NCBI RefSeq assembly: GCF_025602895.1
Contig: NW_026516276.1
Location: forward strand, 62,001-126,000
DNA length: 64,000 nt
Direction: 5' to 3'
DNA from: Polychytrium aggregatum
Taxonomy: Eukaryota > Chytridiomycota > Chytridiomycetes > Polychytriales
The translations under genes and the position numbers were made by a program. Below are positions 21,072-30,773 of the stretch, in pieces; the stretch's first letter is position 1, and each line of letters starts with the position of its first letter. The notes under the pieces are model-generated. The model was given only the letters and a program-made list of their open reading frames with translations, had not been told where the DNA came from and ran no database searches.

Positions 21072-23662
21072 ATGTCGCTCGAACAGCTGGCCGCCGTCCT
21101 CCCACCGGCGCTCCGAAAGCGAGTCCTCTTGGCCGCCAAGCAGCATCCCGACACCGAGCCCATCTTCCGAGATCTGATATTGCACCATGCCCCGCAACCA
21201 GCCCTCAACGACCTGGACTCGGACCCGGCCGCTGCCGACGACGCAGCCGAGTCATACGACGAGCTCGCCTACGATCTCGTCGTTCCTGGCATCTCGTTCC
21301 AGAACCCGCGCAAGAAGCTGGATCTGGCCCTCTCGGATGACGACATCACCCTGGTCGAGTCCTTGCCACCTGCCTCGTCCTCGCTGCCGACCCCCAGCTC
21401 GACGGGCCTGGCGTCGCCGGCTCGAAAGACCACCCGCTACTCCATCGACTCACTCCAGATTGGATTCTGTCTACCGACGCCGATGAAGCAGAAGCCCTAT
21501 TCGACGTTCTTCTTGATCTTCAAGTCGGATATCATATCCTTTGGGGCCGAAGATCTGGGTACGTTTCCTCGGCCCGCAGTTGCAGTCGCAGTTGCAGTCG
21601 CAGTTGCAGTCGCAGTTGCAGTCGCAGTTGCAGTCGCAGTTGCAGTCGCAGCTGCAGTTGCGGGCACAAGCTCGACAGTCTAGCAGAGTGGCGGCTGGCT
21701 CATTTTCAGCGGCATGACTGGGGCCCCAACCAGGGATAAGTCGAACGGACATAGGCTTGCAAGCAGAGTGACGGGGTGGCATACCGTCCGAGCGATGTGG
21801 CCGTGCTGGATCTATCGTGCGTCATAACGGGATTCCGGTGCCGAGCCAGATCGCACGGCTGAGCGCAGTGATATCCCCGGAAAGCCTGCTGTCATGATAT
21901 ATGCGGGTCAGTCGTCCAAGGTGTCGCGGAGATACGATATCCTTACCCCGGCGACTCGATCAGGAATATTCGATACCAAGCAGGAGGTGCTCGACGCCAA
22001 ACAGAGACTGCGTCGTTGATGGAAGGCCCTTCATGGATACGTCAGATTGACTGCGCTATTTCTCATCCCCTATCCGCAACCATGATTCTTCGTCACCAGT
22101 TGTCAAGCCTTTGGAGTACAAGAACAAAGGCCATTCCTACACTCTCGCCAAGGGCGATAGCCTTCGAAAGCTGCTAGTCGACTACCTCTCTGCGGCGCTC
22201 GAGGGCCGGTGCGCTGGATTCTTCAGCGTCGACATGCCCGACTTGACTACCTTTGTTCCAGGGCCGTCGTCGGGTTCCTCGCTTGGATCGCAGCCCTGTC
22301 CGCCCCCCGGCGTCGTCGCTCACATCGGAGTCAAGGACGGTTTCCTGTATTTGCTCAAGCGAGGCATTCTATTTGCCTTCCGAAAGCCTGCCATCTGGAT
22401 TCCTGTCGAAGCCATCTCGGCCGCTCAGCCCTTCGTTGTCGGCGGCAAGTCGTTTAATCTGCTCATCAGCACGCACGATCATCCCAAGTATACGCCTGTC
22501 GGGATTGACGCCGGAAAGACCGAGGTCGAGTTCAGCTTGATCGACATCCAGCAGCAAGAGCGTCTCATGGGCTACTTTTCTCAGAACGTTGGCCGCACAA
22601 GGCCGAGCCCAGCCGCGGGAAGCGGCGCGGAACGACGGTCCAAAGCACCATTGACGATTGCCCACGGCGACCTCGGTGACAGTGAAGAGGAGGACGAAGA
22701 CTATGTGGCTCTGTCTGAGGACGAAGTAAGTCTGTTCTGAGGCGACGGAGTGCCACGTTGGATGGTCGATCGGAAACCGAGCCGCTCAACCGGAGCAAGA
22801 AGGGCGCTGGCGATCTGTTGGACGGGCCAGGGAATCGGGAACCTGCGATTCCGGACCCCCGGATCTTGCTGCATGATTGTTTTGCTGATACATGCTCTGT
22901 ATCGCTCAGGTGGACGAGGAGTTCGACTCGCATCATGAAACCGATTCAGAACGTGAGAGCGAGGGCGAAGACGACGACCGAGGCACCAAGAAGGCAACCA
23001 AAATCAGAGATGCTGTCCAAGTTGACGCTGAGGGAGACGAGCAGGATATCAACGAGGAAGAAGATGAAGATGACGAAGATGCGGACGAAGAAGCAGATGG
23101 TGTCGATGACGACGAGGGCAGCATCAGCCTCAATAGCGAGGATGTAGATGATGACGAAGATGACGAGGGCGAAGACGACGATGAAGACGACGACGACGAT
23201 GCGCTCGAGGAGGTCGGCACAGCCTCTCCCTCCAGAAAGAGAAGCAAGACCGAGCCGACACTCGACCAACAGACTGCAAAGCGAGTCCGCAAGAGACCCG
23301 ATCTGGCGGCGGCAGCTTCTGCCAAGCGACAGAGAGCCGATCTCGATGTCGTCGAGGCGTCGCGGCATGAATTCCTTGATGTCGACGAGATCGCCGAATC
23401 GAATGGCCAGCCACTCAATCCCTCGAACTCGAACGAGTCGCTGTCCCAGTTCGGCCAAGAGCGTATTGAGCAGTCCAGATCCACCGAACCCATCGAGTGC
23501 ATTGAGGACCTGGACGATGCCGAGGAGTACAGCGAATGTGACGAACGAAACGACAAGAACTCCGAGAGCGGCGCTGACAAACCACCCCAGGACGGCCCAG
23601 GTGCTCTGCCAAGTGCAATGATGAGCATCGACATGGAGATGGACGACTTTGAGTTGCTCTAG
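21072..23662 (+). CDS. RTT106: Rtt106-family histone chaperone
   Basis: Three exons, 21072-21558, 22100-22725 and 22910-23662, give 621 residues. The start MSLEQLAAVLPPAL begins a helical N-terminal region. Residues about 85-330 look like the tandem PH fold of Rtt106: SFQNPRKKLDLALSDDD and KPYSTFFLIFKSDIISFG in the first half, then VAHIGVKDGFLYLLKRG and FAFRKPAIWIPVEAIS in the second. From residue 345 the tail is very acidic, with long Asp/Glu runs, a KRVRKRP-like basic patch and more acid. Rtt106 binds H3-H4 and aids nucleosome assembly and silencing in the nucleus. The acidic tail is longer than in yeast. Intron 1 is unusually long (541 bases) and holds a minisatellite. A related SSRP1/Pob3-like origin is possible but less likely. 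Confidence 0.75.
21576..21662. repeat. GCAGTTGCAGTC minisatellite in RTT106 intron 1
   Basis: A 12-base unit, GCAGTTGCAGTC, repeats about seven times right after the donor site. The array stays open in frame as alternating Val-Ala. Confidence 0.9.
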
Positions 23663-23694
23663 CGGAGCCAGCGGTCTCGCGCCGCTCTTTAAAG

Positions 23695-24083
23695 CTTGCT
23701 CGGATTGAGCGGGACAGCGTGCCTATAAGTGTCACCCCACAGTGATCTGCATGGCCCAGTGGGCCGACCCTGGGATTGCACTCCTGTCTTGGTTGGCAAC
23801 CCAGTGGGTTTGTCTAGTTGCGGGAGCACAGGCTTGAATACATCCGGTCAGCCCCCTGTGACGATGATCGACTGGCATCGATATCGTGATGTGGTGCAAA
23901 CATTCGGCCGTCTGGATAGCCTCCGTAGCTTCCTCGACGTCAAGAGAGTCGGATCGATTGGCCTCCAGGCACCGCGAGCGCACCTGGCCATAGTGGACGA
24001 TCGATAGGCGTGTACTCAGGTCCCAGGAAAGTGACTGCCGCGACTCAAAAACATGGTGTCCTGTGGGTTTTGGGCCCGCCGTA
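23695..24083 (+). mobile_element. Tc1/mariner-type TIR element, copy C
   Basis: An old copy starting about 35 bases after the RTT106 stop. The interior follows copy A in order: GGCCCAGTGGGC, TTGGTTGGCAA, CTTGAATACA, TGACGATGATCGACTGGCAT, GTACTCAGGTCCCAG and GGTGTCC. The ends are degenerate (CGGATTGAGCGGGACAG and GCCCGCCGTA). No intact transposase is present. Confidence 0.65.
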
Positions 24084-24777
24084 ACCTTGGCGTCGGGTGC
24101 GTGCTGAGGCTCCCATCATGAACCAAAGTGCTCCTCTCCCTCGCTCTCCAGCACCGCCATGGTCCAGCATGCATCAATGCATCCCAAACCCGCCGAGCGT
24201 CTGCGACCACTCGACGGCTCCACCGCCACAGACTCTGGTCGACCGGTTTCATTTTGCTGGCGCTGTGTTTCGGCCAGTCCAGGAAACTCACCACACCCAT
24301 GCAGCCGAGCGCGGCTGTGTTCCTTGATCGCTTCACCAACCTTGCGCAGCCCGAGGGCCAACCTTGTGAGTGCATCCCCAATTTCCTCCAAGGTTGCGTC
24401 CCATCGGGTTGCATCGTCATGGCAATGGTCTTGCCCCGGCGCATCAGAGCGAACATGCATGCTCTCATTGAGCCTGTCAACCCGCAGAGTTGGATCGGAT
24501 GCGTGAGCCGAGCGCAAATTGGGTTGGGTGAGCTCCCTCGCCGCCATGCCCACATATTGCCGTTCACACGAGCAATTCGACGAGGCCATCCACCGGCGAT
24601 CGCAGGTGGGCGCACGCACGCAGCCCGGAGGTCGACCCCGATGCATGCATGCGCTCAGCTCCTCGGTGGGCAAGGATGCGAAAGGCTCGTCGATGTCTTT
24701 CATACCGACGCGAGAGGATTGCATGAGGACAGCGCGATGCCAGCCCCGGGAAGTGCCAGGGGGGCAACGGTATTCCA
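24084..24777. other. intergenic region with opposed open frames
   Basis: Frames of about 230 codons (plus, 24128-24820) and 245 codons (minus, 24853-24116) overlap almost fully. Neither has a recognised motif, and both cover the TATA box at 24778. I treat the region as promoter of the transporter gene. Confidence 0.45.
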
Positions 24778-24783
24778 TATAAA
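24778..24783 (+). promoter_or_regulatory. TATA box of the MFS transporter gene
   Basis: TATAAA in CCATATAAAGAGG, 282 bases before the ATG at 25060. Confidence 0.55.
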
Positions 24784-25059
24784 GAGGCTCTGCCGGGACG
24801 GTCTCAAGCTCATCCCATAGCACTACACCAGTCTCCGAGCCAAGTTCACCCATCCAGCCCGAGTCTCATCAGCTCTCTGGTCTTGAGCCTCGCCATCCCA
24901 TCAAGCTCTGCACTTGCCAACCTTTGGGGCACAATCTCCTGCATCCTGACGACTCTGCGCCGCAGCAACCAGTGCATCCCACGGCACTATCCCTGAAGTC
25001 TTCCCACGCACCAATTCTCCAACCAATTCCGCACCTGTTCTGCCACTGCCAGCTCCATC

Positions 25060-26604
25060 ATGACCCAGGACAGCCACGCCTTCACCGGCACCGAGACCCG
25101 CAACATCACGTTGTACATCATCGGCATCATGACCTACAAGTTCTCTCTCGAGACCATGAACGCATGCATGTCCGGCATTGTCCTCAACCGCCTCGCACAG
25201 TCCGCTGGACCGGGTGTCGTCTGGGCCAACCTCGTGGGCATCAACCTGGGCTGCCAGTGCCTCGGCTCGCTTCTTGTCGGGCCCCTGGTCAAGCGATACC
25301 AGGCCAAGAACGTCCTCTCGCTGGCCATCCTGCTGTTTGGCATCGCCGTCGTCACCATCCCGATCCTTGAGGGCGCCACGGGCGGCACTATCCCCGCCGT
25401 TCTCAACAAAGGCTCCAGCATCAAGTCGACCTGGGGCGGGTGGACCCCGTATCTCATCTTTGTGTTCCTTCCCCTTGCGGGCATCTTCCATGGAATGGTC
25501 GAGCTCATGCGCCGCGTAATCCCCGCCGATCTTGTGGGAGGCGATGCTCTCAAGCTCAAGCGCCTCGATGCCACCGTCCATATCTTTTACGAGATCACCG
25601 GCACTGCCGGCGCCATCCTGGCTTCGATTTGGATCAGCTACTTTGGCTGGGGCTTTGCTCTCGGCTTGCTGCCCGTGGGCTTCACCCTCTCGTCGTGCAT
25701 CTGGTTCCTGATCACCACCCGGCCCGAGCGTATCAAGTTGCATGAGGAGTTCAAGCAGGCCGAGCGAGACATTCCCTTCGGCCAGCGGCTCGGCGCCGTT
25801 GTCTACTCGTTCTTCCACTCGGTCTACTTGGGAGCCAGGCTTGTCTGCAGCCAGCGAGCGCTTGTCTGGCTCCTTCCGGCCTACACACTTCCGCTGGTTC
25901 TCCACCGCTATCTCGAAAACACCCTGGCGCCGTTCTATGCAAAGTCGGTCCTTGGCAACTCGGACATGCAGACCATCATGGTTGGTGGCTCCAACTTTGG
26001 TGAGCTGCTTGGTGCCCTGACGGTGCTGTTGCTGGCCCGACAGGTCAAGACCCCGATTCCCTTCCTGCGCCTCGATGCCATCCTCCTGCTGCTCATTTGG
26101 GCGCTGCCCTTCATTCCGGTCGACAAGTCCGACATCGTTGGTTTCACCTGGAAGCTCACCCCTCTGATGGCCACGATCTCGTTTGGCTGGGCCGCGGGCG
26201 ATGTCTCGCTGGCCGCTTTTGTGCAATCGCGCCTCGAGGACTATGCCAACATCGACAAGTACACCTCGCCGCTCAGCGCCGTCATGTCGTTCCTGTACGT
26301 CGCCTACCTGCTTGCATTCTACATCCTCAACCTGCTCATGGGCACTGTCCGCGACGACTTTGTCCTCAACAACAAGAGCCTCCGCGACCTGTTTATCTAC
26401 ATTGGCGGTGTCTTCATGACCCTCGCGGGCATCGTTATCGTTGCCTCGACCTTTATCCCTCGCGGATCCTTCGCCATGAACCCCGACCCCGACACTGTCG
26501 AGTTTAACGATGACATCCAAGTCACTGGAATCGACAAGAAGCCTGCTGACGAGAAGAAGGGAGAGCTGGACGACACCAAGGTCGTGTCTCTGATCGCCGC
26601 CTGA
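25060..26604 (+). CDS. major facilitator superfamily transporter
   Basis: An intronless frame of 514 residues with about 11-12 hydrophobic segments spread along it, for example AILLFGIAVVTIPIL, LIFVFLPLAGIFHGMV, LRLDAILLLLIWALPF and LFIYIGGVFMTLAGIVIVAS. A central hydrophilic loop (RPERIKLHEEFKQAERD, about residues 225-241) divides the two halves as in MFS proteins. The C-terminal 45 residues are charged and cytosolic. The start is the first Met of the frame, in a C-rich context. The substrate is not evident; the nearest resemblance is to drug or metabolite exporters with little-conserved signatures. The lack of introns in a window where most genes have several is notable, and may reflect transfer or retroposition. 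A 582-codon antisense frame is its shadow. Confidence 0.8.
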   Translation: MTQDSHAFTGTETRNITLYIIGIMTYKFSLETMNACMSGIVLNRLAQSAGPGVVWANLVGINLGCQCLGSLLVGPLVKRYQAKNVLSLAILLFGIAVVTIPILEGATGGTIPAVLNKGSSIKSTWGGWTPYLIFVFLPLAGIFHGMVELMRRVIPADLVGGDALKLKRLDATVHIFYEITGTAGAILASIWISYFGWGFALGLLPVGFTLSSCIWFLITTRPERIKLHEEFKQAERDIPFGQRLGAVVYSFFHSVYLGARLVCSQRALVWLLPAYTLPLVLHRYLENTLAPFYAKSVLGNSDMQTIMVGGSNFGELLGALTVLLLARQVKTPIPFLRLDAILLLLIWALPFIPVDKSDIVGFTWKLTPLMATISFGWAAGDVSLAAFVQSRLEDYANIDKYTSPLSAVMSFLYVAYLLAFYILNLLMGTVRDDFVLNNKSLRDLFIYIGGVFMTLAGIVIVASTFIPRGSFAMNPDPDTVEFNDDIQVTGIDKKPADEKKGELDDTKVVSLIAA

Positions 26605-27122
26605 AGCAGGCGTCATCGTGGCTCTCATGTCCGTCTCGCCGATGTTCATCGCGATGATCCGGACGTCTGTCTACTGCTTGCATCCGCGTCACCTTTCTTC
26701 TATCTGGATTCTGTAAGGAGCGGTCGGGTCGCTTGTGTTTTTGACCCGCCCGGCAGCGTTGCTGAATTGGTTCAATATAGAGTGTGTTGCTGGACTCTGC
26801 CCCTGTCCTCGCCATTGGCATCGCTGCACTGCGGCACTCGGGTATCTCGTCCCGCCGATCTTTCCCACAACACAGACGCACAGCCACTCCCGTGCCAAGC
26901 ACTGCCACGATGCTTGTGCGACCTTCTTGGCTGCTGTGCCCCGTCGAAAGCCCAACCTCGTTTGCTCTTTGGCTCGCCCGCACCGACACCGCTCCCTATC
27001 CCCGATATTCCAATCAAGCCAAGTTTGAGACGCACCGGCTCATTCCAGTCCCGCACTCGACCGTCTATCTGCCTCATACCGCCGCATCGCCCAAACCAAA
27101 ACCTGCATTTCGCAGCCCATCC
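26605..27122. other. intergenic, transporter 3' end and BAR-protein promoter
   Basis: I see no gene. Short pyrimidine-rich runs lie near 27030-27120. Confidence 0.45.
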
Positions 27123-27150
27123 CCAGCCAGCCAGCCAGCCAGCCAGCCAG
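27123..27150. repeat. CCAG tetranucleotide run in 5' UTR
   Basis: Seven CCAG units end 14 bases before the start codon of the BAR-protein gene. Confidence 0.9.
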
Positions 27151-27164
27151 ATTCATCCTTCCCC

Positions 27165-29624
27165 ATGGCTCTTTCCAGTCTTGGCCAGGCCGCCCGCCGA
27201 TCTCTGACGACTGTCGGCGGTGGCGAAACAAAAGATTTCCATGTGTGGCTCCAAGAAGAGAAGGACGTGCTCAAGGCCTGGAGATCTCTTGGTCGCGAGT
27301 CTGCCGATGGTAAGTCGGCCTCGTTGCCTGCAAAACAGCAGGTAGCCCAAAACGCCGAAGGGCATTTGGCCAGCGACTCTGGACCATCGTGGCGAGCTGT
27401 AGAGGGTGGATGGCATCTATCCATTGTCAGCGAGTGCCATCTAGGATCCGTGCACGAACCAGCCCAAGAGCGGAGGGGAAGGAAAAGGATGGCTGATGTG
27501 GCACCTCTCCTTTCTCGAACCAACACTAATAGCCGTGCGCCTGCCTCCCTCGCAGTATCCAAATACATGGCCGTCTGGGGCAAGAAAGAGGAAGAAGATT
27601 TGCGGGTAAGCGAGCGCGGCCGTCGAGTCGAGTCGATCTGGGAGGTGCTGTTCTTGTCTCGGATCCTCTCGCTCTTTCGAGCTGACGCTGGCTATTTGGC
27701 TTGGCGAAAGTAATGGGGAGCGACTTGGTTGGCGGCTGCAGCAATGACTGTGCATGACCATCAGCCCGGCTTCCAGGACCCCGTCCGCTGGGGCTGGACG
27801 ACATAGCCTGGTTGCCATGGCCGAGCTTTATGCTGATAAGGGATCATGCGCCCACGACCTTTACACATCCATTTGTCTCAGGATATATCTGAGAAGATGT
27901 CTCAGGTGCTCTCGAAGCAGCAGGAGATTTTCAACGAGCTGGCCGGTAAGCTCACGCAGGGGATGGCGTTCCTGTGTCTGGAGTATGGCGTCCAGATGGC
28001 GAGTGGAAAGGAATGCAGTATTTTCCCACCACAAGAGGGCGATCCTCGGGAATGACAGAGCAAGCTAGGCAAAGATAGGAGTGAAATGCTCGAGCAACGA
28101 TCTTGGCTGGTTTATCCTGAGAGCAGATCGATTGGCAGGTGCTAATCTACCTGGTATAACGTCTCAGACCAGTATGCGCTGGGCCGTAACGCAATGAAAG
28201 AGGTGAAGCAACGCGAAGAGGATTTGGAGAAGCTCAAGAATAAAGTCAAGCATCTGCAAACGGCGCTCGAGACTGCGAGAAAGAAAGGTCGACCAACCGA
28301 TGGCTTGGTTCAAGAGGTTCTCGACGCGCAGACGGCTGTCGAGGAAGCGTCCTGTTCGCTGGCTGGATTCAAGCGAATGAAGCTCCGAGAGGGATTCCAC
28401 GATTCGTTTGATGCCTATCTGAACATGGCCAAGAAGGTTAGTATTCCGATTGCTGACGGTGGCCACATGGATGGTGCACCAATCTGTGGTGATGGGCTGA
28501 TCTCCGCCAGGGCTGGAGGGTGCCGGAGCCGGAGCCGGAGCCGGAGCAGTCGAGATTCTTGTCCGGGGCATCTGGTCTCATGTTCCCGGCGATGGCTCGA
28601 TGCGGGCGGATATGGTCACGATACTCAAATGGATTCTCATGCACAGATCTCAGTCATGGCTACTTTTTGCAAGCACCTTGCCGACCAGATCCCGCAAGGC
28701 ACACTCTCTCCTGGACAAGAGCTGCCGGCATACACAGGTGAGACACACAAAGGCGATGGTGGTTGTAAGGTCACTGCGGAGGTGTGAGTATTGAGCTCGG
28801 GCCACCACAGGCCGGGCTATTTGTGGCAATATAGTGCGGAGACGCTCGACTGACGGATCTCAAACCCCTGTCACTCACCATCACCCGCAGGCTCAGCGGT
28901 CACAAGCCAGATCCTGTCTGACTTTGCAGAGGCCTACAACGATGCTCTGAAGCCCGGCGATGCTCGCGCCGTTGAGCGTCCAAGCAGCACCATCAGTGTG
29001 CACAGCAACACAGGGACCCTCAATGGACCGCCGGCGATGCCGCTGCCGAGCCTGCCCGATCCATCGCCAGTACCCTCTATGATCCCCATGCAAGACCAGT
29101 GGGCATCTTCGTCGATGCACGGTCCATCCGATCAACAGCGGTACGGGCACGGCCCGTCCAACGGAAGTATCCCGCCGCCGGCGCTGGTGTATCGCCGTTC
29201 GGATGGGCCGCCTGCTCCACCTCCGCGACAGTATCTCGAGAGCCACCCGCAGACTGGCCTGTACGAAGCCCGGCTCGTCTACGAGCCAGTGTCAATGCGC
29301 CCTCCCGAAGCAAGTTACTATCCCACCCTGCCAACGCGGGCCGAGATGCCCAACGGGACCAACCCGGCCAACTACCGCTCGCCGCGCGACTCGGTCGATC
29401 CGTACAACCGCTCATCGTATAGTGCGCACTATCCACAAGACGTGCTCGAGGATTATGGCGGCGGACGGCACGGGGGCTGGGACACGTCTGGATACGAAGG
29501 TGCCTATCCACAGACCGGCGATCGTGGGTGGGCACCGCCGAATCAGGCGATGCAAATGCCTGGCCCTGATCAGTACGGTAGCGGCGGCGGCGGCACAATG
29601 CAGAAGCCTGGAGGCGGGCGATGA
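27165..29624 (+). CDS. Pil1/Lsp1-like eisosome BAR-domain protein
   Basis: Six exons: 27165-27309, 27556-27605, 27882-27945, 28168-28436, 28647-28737 and 28891-29624, encoding 450 residues. Residues 20-260 parallel the Pil1 BAR domain in order: SKYMAVWGKKEEEDLRDIS, a long coiled region (KEVKQREEDLEKLKNKVKH), LDAQTAVEEASCSLAGFKR, LREGFHDSFDAYLNMAKK, then LSPGQELPAYTGSAVTSQIL, where Pil1 has SPVTPGETRPAYDG. Such proteins polymerise on the plasma membrane and form eisosome furrows. The start MALSSLGQAARRSLTT fits the basic N-terminal helix that inserts in the membrane. The last 190 residues are a Pro/Gly/Tyr-rich disordered tail longer than in yeast Pil1. The acceptor at 28646 was chosen because it keeps frame and restores the Pil1-like ISVMATFCKHL helix. 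Confidence 0.8.
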
Positions 29625-30556
29625 AGCAGCATGAGCAACTAATACAGACCTCAGCCCGTAATGTCAAGAAGGATGGGTTGATCCAGGGCCAAGCGGAGGC
29701 TGAGTGCTGGTATATGGCGCACCCAAATCGAAACGGCGCATCCTGGGTATCGCTTTGGCCTGGAGCGTCTCGAGGCTCCCATTGCTGCGAATTCCTGCTT
29801 GGCATCTGGCACTATGGATCATGATGGTCATGCATTCCGCCGTTGATGGTCCTGCTGGTCTCTGCCGATGCATCGGTGGCTTTCCACCACTTCCACCACC
29901 ACCACCACCACCAAGATTCCACCACCGCCTGGGAGGCGTCCAGACAACAAAGACTGCACCGCCTGTGCTGCGCGCCATTGCTGCGCACGTCTCCCGCGTC
30001 TGTGCTTCCGCCGACCGCAAATGGAAAGCCAGAAGTCCACGTCTCTGTCCAAACAAGGGCGGCAGGCAAACAGAGGCTGTCACGACAGCGCGGGGTATCG
30101 GACACAGACGACGCTGTCCTGGACACAGCGGCCAGCGAGGCAGCGAGGACACAGTCAGCAGCAGCCGCGACATGGTCCACAGCCCACAGTGGCGAGGCAG
30201 CACAGCACAACAGCACAACAGCACAACAGCACAACAGCACAACAGCACAACAGCACAACAGCACAACAGCACAACAGCACACTGCCGCCGCATACATTTC
30301 CTGCGCGAGTTTCTTTGTTTGCGCCGCCCTTGGCCAACGGCCCTGCAGCCCAAGCCCTGCTCCAAAGGCTCTTCTTTCCGTCTTTCTTCTGCGACAAGAA
30401 GCACTGGCGGGTCCCCCACCTCCAAGTGCCCAGCCCCGCATATCGCCGTCTTTTGCTCCCTTATTTTCCCTCCCTTCGCGGCGGCCTTTTGCCATCCGTC
30501 GGCTTTCGGGTTGCTGTTTCTTTCTCTCTCCGTCTCGCTCGCTGCCCCAGCCGGCA
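29625..30556. other. promoter region of the chitin synthase gene
   Basis: This contains CCA repeats near 29888-29915, the CACAACAG array listed separately and a pyrimidine tract followed by GCGACAAGAA at 30391. I see no gene; long open frames here arise from the repeat. Confidence 0.5.
30204..30282. repeat. AGCACAAC tandem repeat
   Basis: An 8-base unit, AGCACAAC, repeats about nine times almost perfectly. It is open in several frames on both strands. Confidence 0.95.
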
Positions 30557-30561
30557 TATAA
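30557..30561 (+). promoter_or_regulatory. TATA-like box of the chitin synthase gene
   Basis: CATATAACC lies about 215 bases before the ATG at 30774. Confidence 0.45.
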
Positions 30562-30773
30562 CCCGCAGCAGCATCTCCAGACTCTGCTGTCTTCAGGTCC
30601 ACACCCTCGTTTTGTCCTGGAGCCTCCCTCTGTCGCCGGTCTCCATTCTTGGCCTTACGAGCCCAAGAAAACTTGGCCGCCGCTCGGCTCTCTGATCGCT
30701 TCTTCATTCGGCGCTCAGTCCCACACCCATCCTCCAGAGCAGCCGCTCGCGTCCGCTGCATCCCAACGCAAGC

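Noticed and set aside
24901-26649. 582-codon minus-strand open frame
   Set aside because: Exact antisense of the MFS transporter, which has clear membrane segments. The antisense product is hydrophilic and repetitive in Asp, Glu and Gly.
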